From contig DBCH01000146.1 of NCBI GenBank assembly GCA_002292955.1, forward strand, positions 22,014-36,422: a stretch of DNA of 14,409 nt. Direction: 5' to 3'. The stretch comes from Microbacteriaceae bacterium UBA963. GTDB taxonomy: Bacteria; Actinomycetota; Actinomycetes; Actinomycetales; Microbacteriaceae. This document shows positions 1-8,198 of the stretch, in pieces (positions within the stretch are counted from its first letter, which is position 1; the number at the start of each line of letters is the position of its first letter). Position numbers and translations under genes: made by a program. The notes under the pieces are model-generated. The model saw only the letters and a program-made list of their open reading frames with translations. It ran no database searches and was not told the DNA's origin.

Positions 1-46
1 GGGTTTCGATACGGCGACGTTGCCGCCTACTCAACCAGCGAGGTTG
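1..46. repeat. Intergenic hairpin repeat of Microbacteriaceae type (possible terminator)
   Basis: The stretch begins with the GTTTCGATAC motif and ends with CTACTCAACCAGCGAGG, with a small hairpin between them: CGGC at 12-15 pairs with GCCG at 22-25, adding a G-T wobble around an ACGT loop, and an outer GGTT (2-5) can pair with AACC (33-36). This layout matches, from memory, a short interspersed intergenic repeat common in Microbacteriaceae genomes (TCGATAC - hairpin - TACTCGACCAGCGA). It lies 5 bases beyond the stop codon of the minus-strand gene ending at 51, so it could act as the transcription terminator of the sdh operon. The window edge may cut it. Repeat identity is recalled, not tested. 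Confidence 0.45.
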
Positions 47-50
47 CGGT

Positions 51-344
51 CTAGTCGCCGGTAACGGGTGGCAGGAATGTCCACGCGAGCCACCCGGCCA
101 CGGGGAGGATGACGCAGAAGGCCACACCCACGGTACCCAAGATGACGCCGGCGAAGGCCCACCGCACACCGCGCCGCATACTCAGGATGCTGAGCACGAG
201 CCCCGAGACACTCAGCGCAACGCCAACACCCCACCCAAACCCGGTAAACAGCGACGCCACCCCCAGCACCAGCCCCAGGACCGGCATGACGATTCTGCGT
301 GGAGCGCGACCGTCGGTGCGGGGTGACGGATGCTTGTTATCCAT
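51..344 (-). CDS. Small hydrophobic membrane protein, DUF4190-like
   Basis: This encodes 97 residues. After a short basic, hydrophilic N-terminus (about residues 1-17, with RAPRR) nearly all the rest is hydrophobic: about 18-37, 38-57 and 62-93, separated by the basic SMRRGVRW turn, suggesting two or three membrane spans. The Gly-rich pattern (GLVLGVASL ... GVILGTVGVAF) resembles DUF4190-type small membrane proteins of actinobacteria, whose function is unknown. The ATG at 344 is the only reasonable start: the open frame runs further back, but it enters sdhB and has no ATG, GTG or TTG in the 70-base gap. No clear Shine-Dalgarno precedes it. It lies 68 bases after sdhB on the same strand, so it may be the last gene of the sdh operon. 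A role in the Sdh complex is not supported by anything in the sequence. Confidence 0.7.
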   Translation of the reverse strand: MDNKHPSPRTDGRAPRRIVMPVLGLVLGVASLFTGFGWGVGVALSVSGLVLSILSMRRGVRWAFAGVILGTVGVAFCVILPVAGWLAWTFLPPVTGD

Positions 345-412
345 AAGCCGGGGCGTGGTCGGGCGTCTTCGGGCGGGGCTTGTGGGTAACGAGCATCCGT
401 CCCAAGTAACTC

Positions 413-1159
413 CTAGCGACGACCGCGCAGAATCGCCTGCTTGACGTCGGCAATGGCCTGAGTCACCTGAATGCCTCGCGGACACGCATCCGTGCAGTTG
501 AATGTGGTGCGGCAGCGCCACACGCCTTCTTTGTCGTTGAGGATGTCGAGTCGCACTTTGGCTGCATCGTCGCGTGAGTCGAAGATGAAGCGGTGTGCGG
601 CCACGATGGCGGCCGGTCCAAAGTACTGGCCGTCGGTCCAGAACACGGGGCAAGACGTGGTGCACGCGGCGCAGAGGATGCACTTGGTGGTGTCGTCGAA
701 GATTTCGCGGTTAGCAATCGACTGAATGCGCTCTTTGCCTTTTTCGGGCTTGGAGTTGGCAATCAGGAACGGCTTGACCTCGCGGAAGGCTGCGAAGAAG
801 GGTTCCATGTCGACGATGAGGTCTTTCTCGAGCGGCAGGCCCTTGATGGCTTCCACGTAGATGGGCTGCGTAATGTCGAGGTCTTTGATGAGCGTCTTGC
901 AGGCGAGGCGGTTACGGCCGTTGATGCGCATGGCGTCGGAGCCGCAAATGCCGTGTGCGCACGAGCGACGGAACGAGAGCGTGCCGTCTTGTTCCCACTT
1001 GATCTTGTGCAGGGCGTCGAGAACGCGGTCGGTTGAGTACACCTCGACATCGAATGACTGCCAGCGTGATTCTTGGTCAATCTCGGGCTGAAACCGGCGG
1101 ATGTTGAGTGTGATGGTGAAAGCCTGGACGGCCGGCATCGTGGGTGTGGGAGCAGCCAT
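413..1159 (-). CDS. sdhB: Succinate dehydrogenase iron-sulfur subunit
   Basis: This is the 248-residue electron-transfer subunit of succinate:quinone oxidoreductase (complex II). It passes electrons from the SdhA flavin to the membrane quinone site through three iron-sulfur clusters. The [2Fe-2S] ligands are visible at C67, C72, D75 and C87 (SCAHGICGSD ... NRLAC); aspartate as third ligand is as in E. coli SdhB D63. The C-terminal ferredoxin domain has C160, C163, C166 and C226 for [4Fe-4S], and C170, C216 and C222 for [3Fe-4S]. Length is normal for the family. The ATG start lies 3 bases after the sdhA stop, with GGAGAGGAAG inside the sdhA end as ribosome binding site, so the two are co-translated. 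It is the last of the four structural sdh genes. Confidence 0.97.
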   Translation of the reverse strand: MAAPTPTMPAVQAFTITLNIRRFQPEIDQESRWQSFDVEVYSTDRVLDALHKIKWEQDGTLSFRRSCAHGICGSDAMRINGRNRLACKTLIKDLDITQPIYVEAIKGLPLEKDLIVDMEPFFAAFREVKPFLIANSKPEKGKERIQSIANREIFDDTTKCILCAACTTSCPVFWTDGQYFGPAAIVAAHRFIFDSRDDAAKVRLDILNDKEGVWRCRTTFNCTDACPRGIQVTQAIADVKQAILRGRR

Positions 1160-1162
1160 GAT

Positions 1163-2965
<1,803 letters not shown>

Positions 2966-2999
2966 GTTGTTCTTCCGATTTCGGTAGAGGTGATGTGGA

Positions 3000-3452
3000 T
3001 TAGAGAGTTGCGCAGATTGACGGGAGCAGGTCGAGCTGATCGGCCGGCACCTGGGGGCAAGGGTCAAAGGTGGTCGCCACGAGAGTGCCCAAAATGATGA
3101 GGGCCACGGCGGAGAAGCCAATGAGCGTTTTGAGCGTGCCGCGCATGGTGCGAGTAGTTGCGTAGTCGTTCACGATGGTGCGCATTCCGTTGGCGCCATG
3201 AATGAGTGCCAGCCAGAGCATGAGCACATCCCACACCTGCCAGAACGGGTTCGTCCACTTGCCGGCGACGAAAGCAAAGTCGATGCCCTTGACGCCCTCA
3301 CCGAGCATCATGTTGACGAAGAGGTGGCCGAGAATGAGCACCACGAGGATGACACCCGAGACCCGCATGTACACCCAGCCGGCCTTTTCCCAGTTGACGC
3401 CTCGGCGTGGGGTGCGCGCGTAGGGCGAGCGCGGGGTTTCGATGGTGGTCAT
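3000..3452 (-). CDS. sdhD: Succinate dehydrogenase membrane anchor subunit D
   Basis: This is a 150-residue hydrophobic anchor with three predicted membrane spans (about 31-51, 75-95 and 107-128). The motif LIHGANGMRTIVNDY matches the SdhD heme/quinone motif: H85 corresponds to E. coli SdhD H71 (axial heme b ligand) and Y97 to Y83 at the quinone site. With the ligand in SdhC this gives a one-heme, type C enzyme. The ATG overlaps the sdhC stop as TAATG, which points to translational coupling and fixes the start; the open frame continues into sdhC but is a shadow there. Unusual: after the last span there is a tail of about 22 residues carrying two cysteines (C132, C147) that should face outside the cell. 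Confidence 0.92.
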   Translation of the reverse strand: MTTIETPRSPYARTPRRGVNWEKAGWVYMRVSGVILVVLILGHLFVNMMLGEGVKGIDFAFVAGKWTNPFWQVWDVLMLWLALIHGANGMRTIVNDYATTRTMRGTLKTLIGFSAVALIILGTLVATTFDPCPQVPADQLDLLPSICATL

Positions 3453-3871
3453 TAGCCCTGCACCTCCGAGAACACAACCATGAGCTGGCGGGGAATGAAC
3501 GCCGCCATGAGCACAGCCCAGACGCCGACGACCGTCCAGAACATCGCACGCTGGTACTTCACGCCCTTGCGCCAAAAGTCGATGGCGATGATGCGCAGAC
3601 CGTTGAGTGCGTGGAAGAGGACGGCGCCCACGAGTGCAATTTCACCCAGACCCATGAGCGGTGTCTTGTAAGCAGAGATGACGACGTTGTAGGCCTCGGG
3701 GCTCACGCGAACGAGGGCGGTGTCGAGAATGTGAACGAGCAAGAAAAAGAAGATTGCTATGCCCGTGATGCGGTGGAGTACCCACGACCACATGCCCTCG
3801 CGTCCGCGATAGAGCGTGCCACCGGGTCGAGTCGTATTCTTTGTGGCGCGAGATTCAGTCGCTACAGACAC
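3452..3871 (-). CDS. sdhC: Succinate dehydrogenase cytochrome b556 subunit
   Basis: This is a 139-residue membrane anchor of complex II and the first gene of the sdhCDAB operon. Three spans are predicted at about 36-54, 75-96 and 108-130. The signature SWVLHRITG (29-37) carries R34 of the quinone pocket, and FHALNGLRIIAIDFW carries the heme b ligand H87 (E. coli SdhC H84). The sequence FFFLLVHILDTALVRVSPEAYN is very close to what I recall of mycobacterial SdhC. The start is GTG at 3871, with a strong AGGAAGG ribosome binding site 5 bases upstream. The serine used at the quinone site in E. coli aligns with tryptophan (W30), as I recall for actinobacterial SdhC. Its upstream region is shared with the divergent manC. 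Confidence 0.94.
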   Translation of the reverse strand: MSVATESRATKNTTRPGGTLYRGREGMWSWVLHRITGIAIFFFLLVHILDTALVRVSPEAYNVVISAYKTPLMGLGEIALVGAVLFHALNGLRIIAIDFWRKGVKYQRAMFWTVVGVWAVLMAAFIPRQLMVVFSEVQG

Positions 3872-3881
3872 GAAAACCTTC

Positions 3882-3912
3882 CTTAGGTTGTCTTAGAAAA
3901 TCCTGACCTAAG
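3882..3912. promoter_or_regulatory. Inverted repeat resembling a DtxR/IdeR iron box, shared by sdhC and manC
   Basis: CTTAGGT at 3882-3888 and ACCTAAG at 3906-3912 form a perfect 7-bp inverted repeat with a 17-base AT-rich spacer. Within it, the 19 bases 3893-3911 match the consensus I recall for DtxR/IdeR/DmdR boxes (TTAGGTTAG-S-CTAACCTAA) at 14 of 19 positions by my count. A second, weaker match (11 of 19) starts 10 bases earlier at 3883. The element lies 11 bases upstream of the sdhC GTG and 23 bases upstream of the manC GTG, so one bound regulator could affect both promoters. Binding by a DtxR-family protein is inference; no such gene is in the window. Confidence 0.45.
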
Positions 3913-3922
3913 ACTACGCCGG

Positions 3923-3928
3923 TAGGCT
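3923..3928 (+). promoter_or_regulatory. Candidate -10 box for leaderless manC
   Basis: TAGGCT fits the actinobacterial TANNNT -10 pattern and ends 6 bases before the manC GTG, so transcription would start at or next to the start codon. No good Shine-Dalgarno precedes manC, which agrees with leaderless translation. No convincing -35 is seen; CTGACC at 3903-3908 is too close. Confidence 0.35.
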
Positions 3929-3934
3929 TGCCGT

Positions 3935-5056
3935 GTGTCACCCACGGATACTCCCCTCTCGCACTTTCGCGCCGTAATTCCGGCCGGCGGAATCGGGTCG
4001 CGCCTGTGGCCCCTTTCGCGCGCCGAGGCGCCTAAATTCCTGCATGATCTCGCGGGTACCGGGACGTCGCTGCTGCGTGCCACGTGGGAGCGACTCGCTC
4101 CTCTCGCGGGCGAAGACGGCATCATGGTGGTCACCGGTCGGGCACACCGAGCTGCCGTCGAACTGCAGATTCCCGAGCTGACGGACGCAAACCTTGTGCT
4201 CGAAACCGAGCCCCGCGATTCGTCTGCGGCCATTGGCCTGGCCGCCGCAATTCTGGAACGGCGCGAGCCCGGAGTTGTCATCGGTTCGTTCGCCGCCGAT
4301 CACGTGATTCGCGGCACACGCTTCTTTGAGATGGCGGTCCGCGAAGCCGTGGTGGCCGCACAGGCGGGCATGATTGCCACGATTGGCATTCGGCCCACCG
4401 AACCCGCCATTGGATTTGGCTACATCCGGGCCACGCAATCCGCCCACATTGACGGCGCGGCGACCGCCCTCACGGTCGACGAGTTCGTGGAGAAGCCCTC
4501 GCCGGGACTCGCCGAGTCGTATCTGGCGAGCGGTAATTACTTGTGGAACGCCGGAATGTTCATTGCTCGGGCGAGCGTCCTGCTGGATGAGCTGGCTGTG
4601 ACCCAGCCAGAAATGCACGCGGGACTGATGGAGTTGGCCGAGGCGTGGGACACTCCGGAACGCGGGCAGGTGGTGGACCGGGTCTGGCCACGCCTGACCA
4701 AGATTGCCCTCGACTACAGCGTGGCCGAACCGGCTGCCGCCAAGGGGCGGCTGGTTGTGGTTCCCGGAGAGTTTGATTGGGACGACGTGGGCGATTTCGC
4801 CTCCATCGCCAAACTCCACTCGAGCGGGCACAAGACCGACCTGGCCATTTTGGGGGAGGGCGCGCGTGTTCTCTCGGACTCCTCGAACGGAATTGTGGTG
4901 GCGGATTCTGGCCGAACCATCGCACTCGTCGGCGTGAAGGACATCGTGGTGGTGGACACACCGGATGCCCTCCTCGTGACCACCATTGCGCACGCCCAGC
5001 GTGTGAAGAACGTGGTTGATGCCCTGCGCCTCGCCGGTCGAGATGACGTGCTCTAA
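3935..5056 (+). CDS. manC: Mannose-1-phosphate guanylyltransferase
   Basis: This cytoplasmic nucleotidyltransferase of 373 residues makes GDP-mannose from mannose 1-phosphate and GTP, the mannosyl donor for actinobacterial glycolipids and glycans. The nucleotide-binding signature VIPAGGIGSRLWPLSR lies at 14-29. Further family motifs are EPRDSSAAI (92-100), FAADHVI (119-125), EFVEKP (183-188), NYLWNAGMF (201-209) and FDWDDVGDF (280-288). It is the short monofunctional form: it ends near residue 373 and lacks the cupin isomerase domain of AlgA/XanB-type enzymes. The start is GTG at 3935. Its stop overlaps the add ATG (TAATG), so the two form one transcript. The partner phosphomannomutase lies about 4.6 kb away in a separate unit. 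Confidence 0.93.
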   Translation: MSPTDTPLSHFRAVIPAGGIGSRLWPLSRAEAPKFLHDLAGTGTSLLRATWERLAPLAGEDGIMVVTGRAHRAAVELQIPELTDANLVLETEPRDSSAAIGLAAAILERREPGVVIGSFAADHVIRGTRFFEMAVREAVVAAQAGMIATIGIRPTEPAIGFGYIRATQSAHIDGAATALTVDEFVEKPSPGLAESYLASGNYLWNAGMFIARASVLLDELAVTQPEMHAGLMELAEAWDTPERGQVVDRVWPRLTKIALDYSVAEPAAAKGRLVVVPGEFDWDDVGDFASIAKLHSSGHKTDLAILGEGARVLSDSSNGIVVADSGRTIALVGVKDIVVVDTPDALLVTTIAHAQRVKNVVDALRLAGRDDVL

Positions 5057-6228
5057 TGACGGGAGAATCCCTCGTGAACTGGACAATTGACGGCGTAGAC
5101 CTTCGCGATCTCCCCAAGGTGTCGCTCCACGACCACCTCGACGGCGGCATGCGCCCAAGCACCATCCTGGAACTGCTCGAATCCGGGGGAATTGTGGTTC
5201 CCGAATCGGTGGCTGTCTCGGGTGATATTCGTGCCATGACTTCGGACGAACTCGGCCGCTGGATAGCTGCCCAGTCCGGATCGGGGTCCCTCGTGGACTA
5301 CCTCAAGATTTTTGACCTCACCTGTGCCCTCCTGCAGACAGAGGAGGGTCTCGTGCGCGTGGCGCGAGAGGCCGTTCTCGACCTCGCGGCCGACGGTGTG
5401 GTTTACACCGAACTGCGCTGGGCTCCCGAACAACACATTCACGCCGGCCTGTCGCTCGACGAGACCGTCGAGTTTGTGCAACAGGGTATTGAGCAGGGCA
5501 TTCAGGACGCAGCCGCACTCGGTCAAGATATTCGTGCGGGGCAGCTCATTACGGCCATGCGTCATGCAAACCGCTCGCTTGAGATTGCCGAGTTGGCACT
5601 GCGCCACCGCACTGCCGGAGCCGTGGGGTTCGACATTGCCGGTGCCGAACTGGGCTTTCCGCCGAGTAACCACGCGCCGGCCTTTCGACTCTTGGCGGAG
5701 AACATGTTCCCCGCCACGATTCACGCGGGCGAGGCGGACGGCGTCTCAAGTATTGAGAGCGCCCTCGTCGACGGTTACGCTCTGCGGCTCGGTCACGGCG
5801 TGCGCTTAGCCGAAGACATCAGCGTTGAGGAGGTCGACGCGGAGACGACCACCGTGAGCCTCGGTGACGTTGCGCGCTGGGTTCGCGATCGCGGCATCAC
5901 GCTCGAGATGTGTCCCACCTCGAACATTCAGACCGGCGCCATCGCTGCCCGCGGGAGCCGCATGGAAGACCATCCCTTTGACTTGTTCTATCAGCTGGGT
6001 TTCTCGGTGACCGTGAGCTCGGATAACCGCACCGTGAGCGGAACAACACTGACGCGGGAGCTCGGCCTCCTCACCGACGCCTTTGGTTACGGGCTCGCCG
6101 ACCTCGAGGCTTTCCAGCTCAATGCCGCCGTGGCGGCATTCTTGCCGCTCGAAGACCGCGAAGAGCTGGCCGAGATTGTGCACGAGGGTTTTGTCGACGC
6201 AGTTGCCAACGCGCGCGCGGGCTCGTAG
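5056..6228 (+). CDS. add: Adenosine deaminase
   Basis: This purine-salvage enzyme deaminates adenosine or deoxyadenosine to inosine or deoxyinosine; length 390 residues. Zinc ligands are visible as H25 and H27 (SLHDHLDGG), H223 (TIHAGEADG, with general acid E226) and D323 (VSSDNRTVSGT); H247 (LGHGVRL) is the catalytic histidine. CPTSNIQTGA at 286-295 is also typical. The second active-site aspartate of animal enzymes is asparagine (N324), which I recall from other actinobacterial Add proteins. The ATG at 5056 overlaps the manC stop. A GTG at 5074 has a better ribosome binding site (GGGAGA, 7 bases away) and would remove six residues before the family-like part, so it may be the real start. 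Transcription converges with pcaR. Confidence 0.93.
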   Translation: MTGESLVNWTIDGVDLRDLPKVSLHDHLDGGMRPSTILELLESGGIVVPESVAVSGDIRAMTSDELGRWIAAQSGSGSLVDYLKIFDLTCALLQTEEGLVRVAREAVLDLAADGVVYTELRWAPEQHIHAGLSLDETVEFVQQGIEQGIQDAAALGQDIRAGQLITAMRHANRSLEIAELALRHRTAGAVGFDIAGAELGFPPSNHAPAFRLLAENMFPATIHAGEADGVSSIESALVDGYALRLGHGVRLAEDISVEEVDAETTTVSLGDVARWVRDRGITLEMCPTSNIQTGAIAARGSRMEDHPFDLFYQLGFSVTVSSDNRTVSGTTLTRELGLLTDAFGYGLADLEAFQLNAAVAAFLPLEDREELAEIVHEGFVDAVANARAGS

Positions 6229-6235
6229 GGCTGTG

Positions 6236-6264
6236 GTGCGCTGGCCCGTCGGGCGCTAGCGCAC
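6236..6264. terminator. Hairpin between convergent add and pcaR
   Basis: GTGCGCT (6236-6242) and AGCGCAC (6258-6264) form a perfect 7-bp stem, and inside it GCCC (6244-6247) pairs with GGGC (6251-6254) around a three-base loop. It sits 7 bases after the add stop and runs into the last three codons of pcaR, so it could terminate both convergent transcripts. There is no clear T-run on either side, so it may need another factor or act as an RNA 3' end stabiliser. Confidence 0.5.
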
Positions 6265-7023
6265 GAGCGAGGCGAGCTCGCCCTCGATGTCGGACTGGGC
6301 GGTAAGAAGTGCGGGGAGCACGGCCTCGAGAGTGTCGCGCGGCGTACCTGCCGCCGTGGTCGAGACATTGATTGCGGCGACCACGCGCCCGGAGCCGTCG
6401 CGAACGGGAACGGCGAGAGAGCGCAGCCCCATCTCCAGCTCCTGATCTACGAGGCTGTATCCGGCCTCCCGCACGAGTGCGATTGCTCTCATGAGACCGG
6501 CAACATCTGTCGTGGTGTGTGGTGTGAAGGCGCTGCGGTCACGTGCGGTCAGGATGCGCTCCGTGGCAGCGGGGTCGAGGTCAGCGAGTAGCACGCGACC
6601 CATCGAGGTGACATACGCGGGGAAGCGAGTGCCCACGGTGATTTGCACGCGCATGATCTTGCGCGACTCAACCCGGGCCACGTAGACGATGTCGTCGCCG
6701 TCGAGAACCGCCGCGCTCGCCGACTCGTGAACCGCTTGCGCCACACGGTCGAGGTGACCCACCACAATTTCGGGAAGGCCCAAACTGGCCAAGTAGCTGT
6801 GTCCGAGGTCGAGCACGCGCGCGGTGAGGCGCCAGTTCTTTCCGTCGGTGGTGGCGTAGCCCAGCGATTCGAGGGTCATCAGAAACCTTCGCGTCGTGGC
6901 CCGGGTGAGCCCCGTGAGTGCTGCGGCGTCGGTGAGGGTGAGCTGTGGTTTCTCGCGCGTGAACGCGCGGATTACGGCAAGGCCGCGCTCGAGCGACTGG
7001 ACGAATTCGCCGCTATCGCTCAA
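6256..7023 (-). CDS. pcaR: IclR-family regulator of the beta-ketoadipate pathway, PcaR-like
   Basis: The product is about 255 residues. The N-terminal winged helix-turn-helix is visible: FVQSLERGLAVIRAF (7-21), then LTLTDAAALTGLTRATTRRFL (28-48) as HTH. The C-terminal effector domain has the PcaR/PcaU signature VLDGDDIVYVARVESRKIM, followed by GTRFPAYVTSMGRVLLA. These regulators bind a pathway intermediate such as beta-ketoadipate and usually activate pca genes. No ATG is available: TTG at 7023 is the likely start, overlapping the pcaF end by 11 bases, while TTG at 7053 is an alternative that adds ten un-family-like residues. It is the last gene of pcaIJFR, so it is probably made with the genes it controls. 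The predicted target is the operator at 9567-9600. Confidence 0.85.
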   Translation of the reverse strand: MSDSGEFVQSLERGLAVIRAFTREKPQLTLTDAAALTGLTRATTRRFLMTLESLGYATTDGKNWRLTARVLDLGHSYLASLGLPEIVVGHLDRVAQAVHESASAAVLDGDDIVYVARVESRKIMRVQITVGTRFPAYVTSMGRVLLADLDPAATERILTARDRSAFTPHTTTDVAGLMRAIALVREAGYSLVDQELEMGLRSLAVPVRDGSGRVVAAINVSTTAAGTPRDTLEAVLPALLTAQSDIEGELASLVR

Positions 7024-8185
7024 GTACGACCGCCAGTCCCTGGCCCACGCCAATACAGATCGCGGCTACTCCCACGCCACCGCCGTTGGCCTCGAGTCGC
7101 CGAGCGAGCTGGCCGATGATGCGTGCACCGGATGCTCCCAACGGGTGACCGATCGCGATGGCACCGCCATCGACGTTGACCCTCTTCGGGTCGAGCCCCT
7201 TCCAGAGCTTCACGCACGAGAGCGCTTGGGCCGAAAATGCCTCGTTGATTTCGACGAAGTCGACGTCGGCCCAGGTCTTGCCGGCCCGCGCGAGCGCTTG
7301 GTTGGCCGCCTCAACGGGGGCTACGCCAAAGATGTTGGGATCGTTGGCTGCCACACCGCGCGCAACGATGCGCGCCAGAGGCTCGCCGAGGTTGGCTTTC
7401 TCGTTACCTAAGAGCAGTGCCGAGGCGCCATCGTTGAGGGGACTCGAGTTACCCGCCGTGACGGTGCCGCCCTCCTTTTGGAACGCCGGCGCCAGTTCCG
7501 CCAGTGACGCCGCACTCGTGTCGGTGCGGATGCTCTCGTCCATGGCAATCTCGGATCCGGGAACCTGCACAATTTGGTTGGCAAAGAATCCCGTGGTCCA
7601 CGACGCGGCCGCACGCTCGTGTGAACGCGCGGCGAAGGCATCCTGAGCTTCGCGAGAGATCTCGAACCGTTCGGCCAGAATCTCGGCCGACTGTCCGTTG
7701 TTGATGGTCCAGCGCTCATCCATTTTTTTGTTGACCATGCGCCACCCGAGGGTCGACGAGTGCAGTGTCTCGTTGCCGGCCGGATACGGTGCCTGCGGTT
7801 TGAGCAGGATCCAGGGTGCGCGGCTCATCGATTCTGCCCCACCCGCGATGGCCACGTTCAGGTCGCCCACGGCGATGGCGCGACTGGCCTGGATGGCGGC
7901 CTCCATGCTTGATCCACAGAGTCGGTTAACCGTGACGCCGGGAATTGACGTGGGGTAGCCCGCCAGAAGCGCGGCCATGCGGGCGACATTGCGGTTATCT
8001 TCGCCCGACTGGTTGGCCGCGCCGTAAAAGACGTCGTCGATGGCGGACACGTCGAGAGCGGGATTGCGCCGGACAATTTCGCTCAGCACGACCGCTCCCA
8101 AATCGTCGGGACGCGTTGCGGCAAGCCCTTTTCCGAAGCGGCCGAACGGCGTGCGCACGTAGTCGTAAATGTAGGTCTCAGTCAT
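7013..8185 (-). CDS. pcaF: Beta-ketoadipyl-CoA thiolase (acetyl-CoA C-acetyltransferase family)
   Basis: This is a 390-residue thiolase splitting 3-oxoadipyl-CoA with CoA into succinyl-CoA and acetyl-CoA, the final step of the beta-ketoadipate pathway. The nucleophile is C90 (NRLCGSSMEA), the conserved histidine H347 (AIGHPLGASGAR) and the second catalytic cysteine C377 (AAICIGVGQG); EINEAFSAQ (312-320) is also present. The stretch YGAANQSGEDNRNVARMAALLAG (54-76) is characteristic of PcaF-type rather than acetoacetyl-CoA-type thiolases. The ATG at 8185 follows pcaJ by 13 bases, with AAGGAAAG overlapping the pcaJ stop as ribosome binding site. A general degradative thiolase role cannot be excluded, but the neighbours pcaI, pcaJ and pcaR support this call. 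Confidence 0.87.
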   Translation of the reverse strand: MTETYIYDYVRTPFGRFGKGLAATRPDDLGAVVLSEIVRRNPALDVSAIDDVFYGAANQSGEDNRNVARMAALLAGYPTSIPGVTVNRLCGSSMEAAIQASRAIAVGDLNVAIAGGAESMSRAPWILLKPQAPYPAGNETLHSSTLGWRMVNKKMDERWTINNGQSAEILAERFEISREAQDAFAARSHERAAASWTTGFFANQIVQVPGSEIAMDESIRTDTSAASLAELAPAFQKEGGTVTAGNSSPLNDGASALLLGNEKANLGEPLARIVARGVAANDPNIFGVAPVEAANQALARAGKTWADVDFVEINEAFSAQALSCVKLWKGLDPKRVNVDGGAIAIGHPLGASGARIIGQLARRLEANGGGVGVAAICIGVGQGLAVVLER

Positions 8186-8198
8186 GGTTCTGCTTTCC

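Noticed and set aside
345..683. A 113-residue N-terminal extension of the small membrane protein
   Set aside because: It lies largely inside sdhB in another frame, and there is no start codon in the gap between the two genes.
2966..3121. An N-terminal extension of sdhA up to 3121
   Set aside because: The extra residues are low complexity and overlap sdhD; GTG 2965 has a good ribosome binding site and gives the usual SdhA length.
3938..5158. A 406-codon open frame on the minus strand, opposite manC
   Set aside because: It is the antisense shadow of manC; the product has no family motif and would run into add.
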